Assembly (NCBI GenBank): GCA_016871725.1
Contig: VHCL01000002.1
Location: 1-64,000 of the forward strand
DNA: 64,000 nt
Source: Verrucomicrobiota bacterium
GTDB taxonomy: Bacteria; Verrucomicrobiota; Verrucomicrobiia; Opitutales; UBA953
Reading direction: 5' to 3'
Part shown: positions 50,088 through 60,741 of the stretch, piece by piece
Numbering within the stretch: the first letter of the stretch is position 1
How the letters are laid out: each line of letters starts with the position of its first letter
Made by a program: the position numbers and the translations under genes
The notes under the pieces: generated by a model
The model's input: the letters and a program-made list of their open reading frames with translations, nothing else
Databases searched by the model: none
Told to the model about the DNA's origin: nothing

Positions 50088-52565
50088 ATGCACTCCATTG
50101 AGCCGTTAGCCGTGATCCTGGTCTTGGGCCTGATCGGCTTCCTGATCTATCTGCCGGTCCGCTTCTTCCTGCTCATCGGCCAGGTCAAGGCGCTTGAAAA
50201 GACCGTCCGCGATCTCGCCGCTCGTCAGCCTGGCCAGGCCTCGGTGGCCGCTCCCGTCGAAGCCAAGCCCGCCGCCGGAGCGGCTGCTCCACTCGGCGCG
50301 CCCGCCGCCGAACTGCCGCCGCCGCTGCCGCCGCGACCGTCGGCTCCCGTCGCCGTGGTCGCGAGCGGACCGGATCCGCTCGCCGAGCGACTCCGGGATC
50401 TCGGCGTCCTGCCGCCGGCCGAACTCAAGGGCGAGTACGCGCTGGGAGCCTGGTGGGCCGTACGTATCGCCGGCGTCCTCGCCGTGGCCGCGGTCGTCTT
50501 CCTGGGGCTCTGGCTGAACCTCCGTTCCACCATTCCGCCGATCGTCCGCGTCCTCGAGGTCGCCCTGGTCGGCGCCGGCCTCTTCTGGGGCGGTCTGCGG
50601 CTTTCCGCCAAGCGGGCCGACCTCGGTCAGGTCGTCGCGGCGTCCGGCCTGGCGGTCTGGCAGTTCGCGGCGTGGGCCACCTACGGGCTCGATAAGATGC
50701 GCGTCTGCGACAGCCCGGCTTCGGCCGCCGTCGTCCAATTCGTCGTGGCTCTGGGCGTCGCCTTCGTCGCCTTGGCCCGGCGGAGCAAATTGTTCGCGCA
50801 GCTCGCGGTGCTCTTCGCGGCCGTCGCCGTGTATTTCTCCGTCGGCACGGAGGCGGGAGCCGCGCAGACCGCCACGGGGGCGGCCTTGGTCGCCCTCCTG
50901 GGCGTCATCCTCATGGTGCGTGGTCCGTGGGGTTCCGCCGGCGTGCTCGGCCTCGTCGGTTCGCAGGTCTGCCTGCTTTTCCTTTACGACGCGATCCCCT
51001 CGAAGGGGGCGGATTACCTTCCGCTGCAGCTCGCCGCCCTGGCTTCTTTCCTCTTCCTTTGGTTCGGTGAACGTCAGGTCAAGGACGACGCGGTCTTCCT
51101 CGGTCGGGACACGCGCGCGGCGTTCCAGCTGAGCGCCTTCTTCGCGCCCGCCTTGCTGGTCCTCTTCTTCGCCGCGGGCGGAGAGCAGGCCCGCGCGACC
51201 GCGTCGTTGCTGATCGCCGCCGTGGCCGGCCTCGCCGGGCTCGCCGAGCGTGGGCGCAATCGCCTCGTCTGCGAAGTCCTGCTGCTAGGAGCCGTGGGCT
51301 TCGTCGCGGCCGGTCTCGCCTGGCTGGCCGATCCGCACCTCGTCTGGCTCATCTGGGCCCTGGCCGCCGCGGGCACGTTGGTCGTCGGTACGCGGACTCG
51401 CTCGGAGCTCGTCCGTTGGTCGGCCGAGCTCCTCGGCGGCGTGACCGCCTTCGCCTTCATCGACCATCCGCCAGGGCAGCCTTGGCTGGCCTTGGCCGGC
51501 GTCGCGGCGTTCGGCCTGCTGCTGGCTTTCCGCGAGGACTGGGAGCGGGTCTCGCCTTGGCAGCAGCTCCGCCGGGTCATCGGCATCCTCGGCGTGGCGG
51601 TGGTCGTCCTCTTCGTGCAGCAGGGCCTGCCGAAGGCGGACAACGGCTGGCCTTGGCTGGTCGTGCTGCTCGTCGCCGCCGTGCGTTTCCGGCCGGCGCT
51701 CCTGTGGGCCGCTTTGCCGGCTTATCTTTTCACGGCGGTCGTGGTGGTGTTCTGGCGTTGGCTCGTCGGTTCCGCCGGTTCGTCGGCCTGGTGCGCCGCC
51801 TGGGCCGCCCTGCTGGTCATCCTGAACACCGGCGCCCTGTGGCGGCTGCTCGGTCGTCCGGAAGCCTTCGCCATGGTCCTCCGTCGTGCCCTGGCCTTGA
51901 TCACCGCGGTGATGGCCTACGCCTTCGCCGCCGCCCTGGCCAGGAGCCTGCTGCCGGACGCGAGGGAAGCTTGGTCGCCCGCCGCTTGGCAGCTCGCTCT
52001 GACCTGGGCCGGCGGAGCGGTATTGCTGGTGGGCGTGACCGCCCTCTGGCGTCGTCTCGGCGCCGTGCCGTCGGAGCTCTCCTTGGCGGCGCTGGGCGCG
52101 CTGGGCGGTTTCTTCACCCAGGGGGTCATGGTCTCCGGCTCGGGACTGACCGGCCTTGGTCTGGCGCACGCGCCCTTCGTGCTGTTCGGTCTGGCCGGCG
52201 TGCTTCACTTCCTTGCCGTCCATACCGGCGGTCAAGGCGGCTGGGGCACCGCCCAGCGGGCCATCCTCGGGGTCTTGGCGCTTTTTGTCGTGAGTTTCGC
52301 CATGCTCTCTCATCTGCCTGGCGCCGGCGTCTCGCTCTTCTGGGCTCTGGCCGCGGTGCTCACCTTCGTCCTCGGCCACCTTCTCGGTACGCGCTCTTTC
52401 CGCATGCTGGGCCTGGTCGGGCTCGTCATCGCCGCCGCCCGCGTGCTGACGCACGACATCACCGACCTCCTCGGCCGGATCGTCGCCTGCGGCGCCTTGG
52501 CCGTGGCCTTCTTCGGCATCGCCTGGCTCTACGGCCGCATCACCGCCGAGCAGAAGGGCGACTGA
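50088..52565 (+). CDS. DUF2339 polytopic membrane protein
   Basis: 825 residues: one N-terminal helix (about 7-30), a coiled-coil and Pro/Ala-rich linker (about 35-105) and then more than 20 consecutive hydrophobic segments to the C-terminus. GEYALGAWWAVRIAGVLAVA at about 112 is the entry to the DUF2339 region, a large inner-membrane family of unknown function. Parts are Trp-rich in the membrane. It follows nagA by 80 bases and is six bases upstream of an amidohydrolase gene. Confidence 0.85.
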   Translation: MHSIEPLAVILVLGLIGFLIYLPVRFFLLIGQVKALEKTVRDLAARQPGQASVAAPVEAKPAAGAAAPLGAPAAELPPPLPPRPSAPVAVVASGPDPLAERLRDLGVLPPAELKGEYALGAWWAVRIAGVLAVAAVVFLGLWLNLRSTIPPIVRVLEVALVGAGLFWGGLRLSAKRADLGQVVAASGLAVWQFAAWATYGLDKMRVCDSPASAAVVQFVVALGVAFVALARRSKLFAQLAVLFAAVAVYFSVGTEAGAAQTATGAALVALLGVILMVRGPWGSAGVLGLVGSQVCLLFLYDAIPSKGADYLPLQLAALASFLFLWFGERQVKDDAVFLGRDTRAAFQLSAFFAPALLVLFFAAGGEQARATASLLIAAVAGLAGLAERGRNRLVCEVLLLGAVGFVAAGLAWLADPHLVWLIWALAAAGTLVVGTRTRSELVRWSAELLGGVTAFAFIDHPPGQPWLALAGVAAFGLLLAFREDWERVSPWQQLRRVIGILGVAVVVLFVQQGLPKADNGWPWLVVLLVAAVRFRPALLWAALPAYLFTAVVVVFWRWLVGSAGSSAWCAAWAALLVILNTGALWRLLGRPEAFAMVLRRALALITAVMAYAFAAALARSLLPDAREAWSPAAWQLALTWAGGAVLLVGVTALWRRLGAVPSELSLAALGALGGFFTQGVMVSGSGLTGLGLAHAPFVLFGLAGVLHFLAVHTGGQGGWGTAQRAILGVLALFVVSFAMLSHLPGAGVSLFWALAAVLTFVLGHLLGTRSFRMLGLVGLVIAAARVLTHDITDLLGRIVACGALAVAFFGIAWLYGRITAEQKGD

Positions 52566-52571
52566 ACCGGC

Positions 52572-53543
52572 ATGCGTCCGCTCCGCTACGACGGTCACGT
52601 CCACCTCGTGGGCAACGGTCTCTCGGGGAGCGGCTGCTGGCTCCGTCTGGACGGACTCTGGCATCGGGTCCTCGGCGAGGTGATGCGCCGCACCATCGGC
52701 CTGGAGGCGAAGGCGACCGCGCCGGAGTTCGACGCGGCCTTCGTCGCGCATCTCGCGGCCCTGGTCGCCGACTCCTCTTTGGACGCCGCGTTGTTGCTGG
52801 CGCAGGACGAAGTCTATGACGAGGAAGGCCGTAAGCTGGACTTCGGCTCGTTCTACGTGCCCAACGAATACCTCTTCCGGGTCTGCGCCCGGCACCCGGT
52901 CTTCGTCCCGGCCGTCTCGATCCATCCCGGCCGGAGGGACGCGCTCGAGGAGCTGGAGCGTTGCCTCGCGGCCGGCGCGCGGGCGTTGAAGCTCCTGCCG
53001 AACTGCCAGAACGTGGACTGCTCGTCGCCGCGGTACGACGAGTTCTGGCGAAGGATGGCGGCCGCCGGACTGCCGTTCCTCTGTCACACCGGAGGGGAGA
53101 TGACCGTCCCGGTGATCAACCGCGCGTATCAGGATCCGCGGATCCTCCGCCGGCCGCTGGAACTCGGGGTCAAGGTCATCGCGGCTCATTGCGCGGGGAA
53201 CAGCCACTTCTTCGACCGGAACCACTTCGGCGAACTCCTGCGGCTGATGGACGAGTTTCCCTTGCTGTACGCCGACACCAGCGCCCTCAACAGCCCCATC
53301 CGGAGCGGCGTGCTCAGGCAGGTCAAGGCCTCGGGGCGCCCGGACCGTTTCCTGCATGGCAGCGATTTCCCCGTGCCGGTCGGCGCTCGCTGGGCGTGGC
53401 TGCGCGGGCTGATCACGCTTGCGCAGGCCGCCGAGGCCGGCCGGATCGCCAATCTCATCGAGCGTGACGCCTGCCTCAAGCGGGCGATGGGCTTCGGCGA
53501 GGGGCATTTCACCCGTCTCGGCGAAATCCTCCGCCCCGTCTGA
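52572..53543 (+). CDS. Amidohydrolase-family metal-dependent hydrolase (TIM barrel)
   Basis: 323 residues of the amidohydrolase-2 fold. The N-terminal metal motif is YDGHVH (His9, His11), CHTGGE and AAHCAGNSH bring further histidines and HGSDFPVP the last-strand Asp. LKLLPNCQNVDCSSPRYDEF lies in the middle. Such enzymes hydrolyse or decarboxylate small molecules in the cytoplasm; the substrate is unknown. It follows the DUF2339 gene directly and converges on the split pta genes. Confidence 0.8.
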   Translation: MRPLRYDGHVHLVGNGLSGSGCWLRLDGLWHRVLGEVMRRTIGLEAKATAPEFDAAFVAHLAALVADSSLDAALLLAQDEVYDEEGRKLDFGSFYVPNEYLFRVCARHPVFVPAVSIHPGRRDALEELERCLAAGARALKLLPNCQNVDCSSPRYDEFWRRMAAAGLPFLCHTGGEMTVPVINRAYQDPRILRRPLELGVKVIAAHCAGNSHFFDRNHFGELLRLMDEFPLLYADTSALNSPIRSGVLRQVKASGRPDRFLHGSDFPVPVGARWAWLRGLITLAQAAEAGRIANLIERDACLKRAMGFGEGHFTRLGEILRPV

Positions 53544-53545
53544 GT

Positions 53546-54691
53546 TCAGAGGGCCCGGAGCAGGCCGTGGATGTCGACGGAGTCCGAGATCATCTTGCGG
53601 ATGATCGGGATCTTGTCGGCGTCCTGGCGCATCGTCTTCACCGTCATGTTGTTGATGCGCGCGGTGACCGCGAAGGACTCCGCCTCGACCGCCGCCATGG
53701 CGATGCCCGCCTCCTTGAGGCGGCGGACGATGTCGTCGTTGGGCAGCAGTCCGTTGGAGAAGAGCACGCCCGAGAGCGTCTCGGCGCCGACGCCGGCGAT
53801 GAAGGCTTCGAGCAGGTCCTCGCGGTCGCCGGGCACGATCACCAAGGTGCCGGGGACGCGCAGGTATTCGGCCGAGCGGCGGGCGGACATCGCGCCGATG
53901 ACGACGCGGCGGACGCGGCGGAGTCCGGGCGGCTGGTGGATCCAGCGGGCCTTGGTCTCTTCGGCGACCTGGTCGAGGTTGGGGTAGACGAGGGTCTCCT
54001 GCAGCGGCACGACGCCGAGGAGCGGCACGCCGAGCTTGCGCAGGCCGCGGCCGGCGAAGTCGCGGATGAACTCCAGCTTGTCGGGCATCACCTTGTTCAG
54101 GATGGCGCCGACGACCTCGACGCCCGCCTTGTCGAAGAGCGCCTTGTTGAGGGCGATCTCGTCGATCGGTTTGCCGATGCCGCCCGCGGCGACGATGATG
54201 GCCTTCGCGCCGAGCACGCGGGCGTTGTCGGCGTTGGAGGCGCCGAAGACGGAGCCCACGCCGGCGTGGCCGGAGCCCTCGACGACGACGATGTCCTTGC
54301 CGTAGGCCGTGCGGTCGAAGGCGCGGCAGATGCGGTCCTTGAGCTGCGGGCCGATCTCCTCGGGGTTCTCGAGGTACTGCTTCGTGAAGTCCGGCCCGAT
54401 GGCCACGGGGGACATCGCGGCGATCGGGACGTCGAGGTCGAAGAGGCCGTCGATGAGCAGCGTATCCTCGTCGACCTGGTCTTCGCCCGACATCACGACG
54501 CGCTGGGCGATGGGCTTGATGTAGCCCACGTGCAGGCCCATCGCCTGCAGGGCGGCCGTGAGGCCGAGGCAGGTCGTCGTCTTGCCGTCGTTCATGCGCG
54601 TCGCCGCGACGAAGATCCGTCGCGTGTCGAGGTTCATCGGGCGCAGCAGCAGCCCGGGGATGTTCTCGGCGAAGCGGCGGCGGGCGGGCAT
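53546..54691 (-). CDS. Pta N-terminal-type regulatory protein (BioD-like ATPase + DRTGG domain)
   Basis: 381 residues. An N-terminal BioD/CobB-like domain with an intact P-loop NDGKTT (about 35-39), KPIAQRVV and DIVVVEGSGHAGVGSVFG is followed by a DRTGG domain (about 235-350; VIGAMSARRSAEYLRV, LSGVLFSNGLLPNDDIVRRL). In E. coli the same two domains form the N-terminal half of Pta and regulate it; here they are a separate gene placed after pta. The start overlaps the pta end region (two-base gap), which favours the ATG at 54691 over the one at 54637. A regulatory role for Pta is inferred. Confidence 0.85.
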   Translation of the reverse strand: MPARRRFAENIPGLLLRPMNLDTRRIFVAATRMNDGKTTTCLGLTAALQAMGLHVGYIKPIAQRVVMSGEDQVDEDTLLIDGLFDLDVPIAAMSPVAIGPDFTKQYLENPEEIGPQLKDRICRAFDRTAYGKDIVVVEGSGHAGVGSVFGASNADNARVLGAKAIIVAAGGIGKPIDEIALNKALFDKAGVEVVGAILNKVMPDKLEFIRDFAGRGLRKLGVPLLGVVPLQETLVYPNLDQVAEETKARWIHQPPGLRRVRRVVIGAMSARRSAEYLRVPGTLVIVPGDREDLLEAFIAGVGAETLSGVLFSNGLLPNDDIVRRLKEAGIAMAAVEAESFAVTARINNMTVKTMRQDADKIPIIRKMISDSVDIHGLLRAL

Positions 54692-54693
54692 GG

Positions 54694-55749
54694 TCAGGCG
54701 GCGGGGCCGTCCTTGAGCTTCGGGAAGAGGTAGGACTTGTCGACCGCCTGCGCGGCGACGATGACCGCGGTGCCGAAGATGTCGTGGGCGCTGGCGCCGC
54801 GGGAGATCTCGGCGGCCGGGCGGTCGAGGCCGGTGAGGATCTGGCCGTAGGCCGGGATGTCGGCGATGTGCTGGGCCATCTTGGAGGCGATGTTGCCCGA
54901 GTTGAGGTCGGGGAAGACCAGCACGCCGGCGCGGCCGGCCACGGCCCCGGAGACCTCCTTGGACTGCGCCGCGAAGGGGTTGATGGCGGCGTCGGCCTGC
55001 ATCTCGCCGTCGATGTCGCAGGTGATGCCGAGTTCGCGGGCCTTGCGGCGGGCGAGGTCCGTCGCCACCTGGACCTTCTTCACCGAGGCCAGGCGCGGGT
55101 TGGACGCATGGGTCGAGTAGGCGAGCAGGGCGACCTTCGGGGTCGTGTTGGTGAGGTGGCCCGCGAGGCCGGCGGTGGTCACCGCGATGTCGGCGAGCTG
55201 CTCGGCGGTGGGGTCGGGGATGACGCCGCAGTCGGCGAGGAAGAGCACCCCGTCGATGCCGAACTTGCCTTCTTCGGACTCGAGGATCTGCATCGAGGAG
55301 ACGGTCTCGACGCCGGCCTGGCGGGGCATCACCTGGAGGATGGCGCGCAGGCCCGAGGACGCGTGGGTCGTCGCGCCCGAGATGAGGGCGTCGGCGCCGC
55401 CGGTGGCGACCAGCAGGCAGGCGAAGTAGTTCGGGTTGAGGGCGAGCTCGGCCGGCACGCCCTGGAGGTTGGTGTTGCCGTAGCGCTGGATGGCCTCGAG
55501 CTTCTCGGCGAAGCCCTTGAGCTCGTCGCTGCGCTCGGGTTCGACGACGCGGATCCCTTCGAGGCTGATGTTGAGGCGGGCGGCGTTGACCTTGATGCGC
55601 TGGCGGTCGCCGACGAGGATCGGCACGCCCAGCTTCTTCACGACGAACTGGCGGGCGGCTTGGATGACGCGCGCGTCGGCGCCTTCGGGGAAGACGATGC
55701 GCTTGGGGTGGTTCTGGAGGCGGGCGGAAAGGCGGGAAATGAGGGACAT
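54694..55749 (-). CDS. pta: Phosphate acetyltransferase (catalytic part only)
   Basis: 351 residues from the ATG at 55749, covering the PTA_PTB catalytic domain alone. RIVFPEGADARVIQAA, DALISGATTHASSGLRAILQ, VLFLADCGVIPDPTAEQLADIA, VALLAYSTHASN and AGVLVFPDLNSGNIASKMAQ are its conserved blocks, and FGTAVIVAAQAVD ends it. It interconverts acetyl-CoA and acetyl phosphate. The N-terminal regulatory half of long Pta is encoded by the next gene instead. No acetate kinase gene is in the window. Confidence 0.93.
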   Translation of the reverse strand: MSLISRLSARLQNHPKRIVFPEGADARVIQAARQFVVKKLGVPILVGDRQRIKVNAARLNISLEGIRVVEPERSDELKGFAEKLEAIQRYGNTNLQGVPAELALNPNYFACLLVATGGADALISGATTHASSGLRAILQVMPRQAGVETVSSMQILESEEGKFGIDGVLFLADCGVIPDPTAEQLADIAVTTAGLAGHLTNTTPKVALLAYSTHASNPRLASVKKVQVATDLARRKARELGITCDIDGEMQADAAINPFAAQSKEVSGAVAGRAGVLVFPDLNSGNIASKMAQHIADIPAYGQILTGLDRPAAEISRGASAHDIFGTAVIVAAQAVDKSYLFPKLKDGPAA

Positions 55750-55822
55750 GGGCGAAAGACGTCGGCCGGGCCGACGGGGAGGAATTAAGTCCAAATCCGC
55801 CCGCAGGGCGAGGCAGAAGGCG

Positions 55823-57256
55823 TCACTTGGCCGGCGCGGGCAGGGCGGGGCGGAAGGCGGGGAACCCCTTGAGGGCGGTTTTCGCCGTCCCGTCGACATG
55901 GTAGCCCATCTTCTCGAAATACTCGCTCACGTCGGCCTTGGCGGCCTTGCCGTAGCGCAACGCGAACAGGCTCTGGAGCTGTTCCTTGGTGGCGCCCTTC
56001 GGCGCGGCGTCGCTCGCGTAAGAGCGGAGCGTCTCCCGCAGGGGGCCCCAGCCATGGGCGCGGATCAGCACGACGAAGGTCGCGAGCTGTTCGAACGGGC
56101 CTTTCTTCGGCTCCGCGGCGAAGCGTTTCGCGAGGAGATCTTCCAGCTTTTCCATCGCCTCATGGCCGCGACCGGTCGGCTTGCCGACGAGTTTCTCCAT
56201 GACGTAAAGCGAGAAGAGGTTGCAGGTCACTTCGGTCTGGCCGTCGAAGGTCCAGGCCGAGCACTGATGGTTGTGGCCGAGCTCATGGAAGAAGCCCCAG
56301 TTGCCCTGCTGTCTCAGCTTCGGCAGGTCGACGCTGTCCTTCTGCGAAGGGTCGATCCAGCACATGAACGGGTAGCCAGAATGCATGAAGCCGGCGGAGA
56401 TCTGCCGGTCGGGGACGACGCGCTCCGGCGCGAGCCGGCGCAGGGCGATGAGGTCGTCCTCGAGGGCCATCGCCTGGTCCCACCATTCCAGCAGGGCCTT
56501 GGGGTCGGCGAGCTCCTTCACGGCGGCGGCCTGGACGTGCAGGATGACCTGGCGGCCGGAGAGGGTGACCCAGGGCGCCGGCAGCTGCCGGGCTTTCGCC
56601 CACGATTCCGGCGTGTCCTTGCCGAGCACGTAGGTCGGCATCGCCACGGCGTTGCTGAACTGCAGCGGCGAGGCCGCCGTGGTCGGCTGCGGCTTGCGCC
56701 AGTCCCGGTGCGAGCTCTGGATGAAGAGCTGTCCGCCGAAGGCGTTGGCGATCCGGTTCTCGCCGACCTTCAGCTCGAAGGTCCGCGCGACGACCGGGAA
56801 GCGGGTCCACTTCTCCAGCTTGAGGAGGCTGTCCCGGTGGCAGCCGACGATGACCTTGATCACGCGATGCGCGGGCAGGGAGGCCACCTTGACGACGACC
56901 ACTTCGCCGGGCGCGGCGTAGAGGCCGGTCTCCTGCCAGACGTCGGGGCTCGTGTACAGGTTCGGGGCGCCGCCGTTCTTGGTGTCCCAGCGATGGACCA
57001 GGCTCGCGTCGTAGGCCACCGTCCGGGTCACGCGTTCCCGGCTTTCGACGGCGCCGGGGAAATCGCGGGAGGCCGCGTGGGCTTCGAACGTGCCTGGCTC
57101 CTTGGCCATGTACGTCCTGATGGCCGCGTGCAGTTCGGCGCGCTCCGCTTCGGCGGGCTGGACGAACGGCGCCTTCTTGGAGGGCGTGATCTCTTCGGCG
57201 GAAGGAGCGGCGAACGCGGCGGAAGCCGCGAGCAGGGAGGCGCAGAGCAGACGCAT
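55823..57256 (-). CDS. M60-like (enhancin-type) secreted metallopeptidase
   Basis: 477 residues with a signal peptide (about 1-17). GFFHELGHNHQ near residue 320 is a HExxH zinc site, followed by TEVTCNLFSLYVME with the further Glu typical of the M60 gluzincin family (HExxH plus distant Glu). AAPGEVVVVKV, LYTSPDVWQETGLY and IQSSHRDWRK resemble the beta-sandwich before the catalytic domain. M60-like peptidases from gut and environmental bacteria cut mucins and other glycoproteins. The pair with the M66 enzyme at the left end fits a glycoprotein diet; the substrate is inference. Confidence 0.87.
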   Translation of the reverse strand: MRLLCASLLAASAAFAAPSAEEITPSKKAPFVQPAEAERAELHAAIRTYMAKEPGTFEAHAASRDFPGAVESRERVTRTVAYDASLVHRWDTKNGGAPNLYTSPDVWQETGLYAAPGEVVVVKVASLPAHRVIKVIVGCHRDSLLKLEKWTRFPVVARTFELKVGENRIANAFGGQLFIQSSHRDWRKPQPTTAASPLQFSNAVAMPTYVLGKDTPESWAKARQLPAPWVTLSGRQVILHVQAAAVKELADPKALLEWWDQAMALEDDLIALRRLAPERVVPDRQISAGFMHSGYPFMCWIDPSQKDSVDLPKLRQQGNWGFFHELGHNHQCSAWTFDGQTEVTCNLFSLYVMEKLVGKPTGRGHEAMEKLEDLLAKRFAAEPKKGPFEQLATFVVLIRAHGWGPLRETLRSYASDAAPKGATKEQLQSLFALRYGKAAKADVSEYFEKMGYHVDGTAKTALKGFPAFRPALPAPAK

Positions 57257-57324
57257 GGGGGTGAGGCCACGTTGCCCGCGGCGCTCCGCTCCGCCAACGT
57301 CAAAACCGCCCGCCGGGCCGCTTT

Positions 57325-58179
57325 TTAACGGAAGATAACGGTCTTATTGCCGGCCAGCAGCACGCGGTCTTCGACGACGGCGCGGAGGCCGCGGGCGAGC
57401 ACGACCTTCTCGATGTCCTTGCCGAGGTGCGCCATGTCCTCGGGCGTGTCCGAGTGGTCGATGCGGATCACGTCCTGCTCGACGATGGGACCTTCGTCGA
57501 GTTCCGGGGTGACGAAGTGGCAGGTCGCGCCGATGAGCTTCACGCCGCGGCGGTGGGCCTGGTGGTAAGGCTTGGCGCCGGCGAACGAGGGCAGGAACGA
57601 GTGGTGGATGTTGATGATCTTGCCGGCGAAGTCGCGGCACATCGCCTCGTCGAGCACCTGCATGTAGCGGGCCAGCACGATGAGGTCGGCCTGCGCCTCG
57701 CGGAAGAGCTGCTCCATGCGGCGGTAGGCGGTCGCCTTCGTCTCCGGCGTGACCGGGACGTGATGGAAGGGGATGCCGTGGGCTTCGACGATCTTGCGGT
57801 GGTTCTCGTGGTTCGAGATCACGCAGGGGACGACGAACGGGAAGTCCTGCGCGACGTGGCGCGCGAGGAGGTCGTAGAGGCAGTGCTCCTGCTTGGAGCA
57901 GAGGAGCACCACGCGGCGCGGCCGGGCGGAATCGGAGACCTTCCAGTCCATGCCGAACTTAGCGGCCACGGGGGCGAAGCGCGCGGCGAACTCCTCCGCG
58001 GGGAAGTCGAGCGATTCGGCCCGGATCTCGACGCGCATGAAGAAGCGGCCGAGTTCCGTCTCGGTGTGCTGGCTGGCCTCGGTGATCCAGCCCCGGTGTC
58101 CGGCCACGAACGCCGAGACCCCGGCCACGATGCCGCTGGCGTCGGGGCACGAGAAGCTGAGGGTCAGGGTGCGGGCCAT
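57325..58179 (-). CDS. purU: Formyltetrahydrofolate deformylase
   Basis: 284 residues from the ATG at 58179. An N-terminal ACT domain (about 1-85; LTLSFSCPDASGIVAGVSAF) precedes a formyltransferase-type domain with INIHHSFLPSFAGAKPYHQA, GATCHFVTPELDEGPIVEQ and the catalytic Asn/His/Asp set. It hydrolyses 10-formyltetrahydrofolate to formate and tetrahydrofolate, balancing the one-carbon pool for purine synthesis. The frame extends upstream to 58242, but without homology. Confidence 0.93.
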   Translation of the reverse strand: MARTLTLSFSCPDASGIVAGVSAFVAGHRGWITEASQHTETELGRFFMRVEIRAESLDFPAEEFAARFAPVAAKFGMDWKVSDSARPRRVVLLCSKQEHCLYDLLARHVAQDFPFVVPCVISNHENHRKIVEAHGIPFHHVPVTPETKATAYRRMEQLFREAQADLIVLARYMQVLDEAMCRDFAGKIINIHHSFLPSFAGAKPYHQAHRRGVKLIGATCHFVTPELDEGPIVEQDVIRIDHSDTPEDMAHLGKDIEKVVLARGLRAVVEDRVLLAGNKTVIFR

Positions 58180-58338
58180 GGCGGAGGATGGGCGGGGAGG
58201 GGCGCAGGGGTCAAGACACGGCGGCGCCGGCCCCCTACGCATCGATGGTTCCGCCGCGAAATATGCCCGAGCAGGGCCCGCCTGCGGGATTGACCAGCCC
58301 CCGTCCCGTCCTACGTTGACCCTTCACCTTTTACTCAG

Positions 58339-59744
<1,406 letters not shown>

Positions 59745-59745
<1 letters not shown>

Positions 59746-60035
59746 TGTCCGTCGTCGCGCCAGTCGACCGCGTGCTCGCGCGCATCGCCCGGGGCGATGA
59801 CGTCGCCGCGGCCAGTTCGGCCGAGGGCCTCGTCTGCCGGCGCGACGTGAGCGTCGACGCCCATTACGACGGCAAGCCGGTGTGCACCGTGACCCTGCCT
59901 TGGATCGTGGACGGCCACGCCCTCCTGCAGGCCGATGAGACCGTCGCGGCTTCCGTCGCCGAGCAGCGCCTCGCCTCCCTGACGGCCGCCCTCGCGATGC
60001 CCGTCCGCGTCCTCCGCCGTCCCCTCGCCGCCTAA
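59745..60035 (+). CDS. 96-residue unknown protein inside leuCD
   Basis: A small acidic-to-neutral protein whose ATG shares the TGATG overlap with the leuC stop, and which ends 16 bases before leuD. Its sequence has no domain I recognise; Cys and His are few (LVCRRDVSV, KPVCTVTLPWIVDG). Pattern of third-position GC agrees with the flanking genes, and the coupling to leuC implies translation. A role linked to isopropylmalate isomerase, for example cluster assembly or subunit contact, is a guess from position. Confidence 0.65.
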
Positions 60036-60051
60036 CCTCCTTCAATCCGCC

Positions 60052-60672
60052 ATGTCCCTCGCCAAAATCACCCAGGTCAAAGCCCTCGCCCTCGCCGTCC
60101 CCGGCGACGACATCGACACCGACCGCATCATCCCGGCGCGCTTCCTCCGTTGCGTCACTTTCGACGGCCTCGGCGAGCACGCCTTCCGCGACGAGCGCAC
60201 CGGCCCCGACGGCAAGGAGCGCCCGCACCCGATGAACTCGGCCCAGGCCGCCCGTATCGCCGCCGCCAAGAAGGGCGTCATGGTCGTCGGCTTCAATTTC
60301 GGCTGCGGCAGCTCCCGCGAGCACGCCCCGCAGTCCATCTGGCGCTTCGGCTTCACCGCCCTCGTCGGCGGCAGCTTCGCCGAGATCTTCTTCGGCAACT
60401 CCACCACGCTGGGCGTGCCTTGCGTGACCCTCTCCAAGGAAGATCTCGCCGAGTGCGATGCCTTCGTCCGTGCCAACCCGGACGTCGAGGTGACCGTCGA
60501 CGTCGAGAAGCTGACCGTCTCCGCCGGGGCCAAGTCCTGGAAGGCGAGCATCGCCGCTTCCGCCCGCGACGGCCTGATCAACGGCAAGTGGGATCCGATC
60601 GCCGACCTCCTCGAAGGCGCCGACGCCGTCGCCAAGACCGCCGGCGGTCTGGCTTACGTCGAAGGCAAGTAA
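60052..60672 (+). CDS. leuD: 3-isopropylmalate dehydratase small subunit
   Basis: 206 residues. PGDDIDTDRIIPARFLR and GFNFGCGSSREHAPQSIW are the diagnostic swivel-domain motifs (the Ser-Ser-Arg-Glu loop binds substrate), and SFAEIFFGNSTTLGVP follows. It completes the LeuCD enzyme with the 468-residue large subunit. The spacing of 16 bases after the 96-residue gene suggests one transcript of three genes, ended by the hairpin at 60693. Confidence 0.97.
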   Translation: MSLAKITQVKALALAVPGDDIDTDRIIPARFLRCVTFDGLGEHAFRDERTGPDGKERPHPMNSAQAARIAAAKKGVMVVGFNFGCGSSREHAPQSIWRFGFTALVGGSFAEIFFGNSTTLGVPCVTLSKEDLAECDAFVRANPDVEVTVDVEKLTVSAGAKSWKASIAASARDGLINGKWDPIADLLEGADAVAKTAGGLAYVEGK

Positions 60673-60692
60673 GCAGAGCGTCCAGCCAAAGC

Positions 60693-60724
60693 AGAAGGCC
60701 GCCCGAGGGGCGGCCTTCTTGTTG
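60693..60724 (+). terminator. Rho-independent terminator after leuD
   Basis: AGAAGGCCGCCC and GGGCGGCCTTCT form a 12-pair perfect stem with a three-base loop, followed by TGTT. It lies 20 bases after the leuD stop and 20 before the convergent GYF-TM2 gene end, so it may work for both. Confidence 0.85.
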
Positions 60725-60741
60725 GCGGCGGCTTGCGCGGC

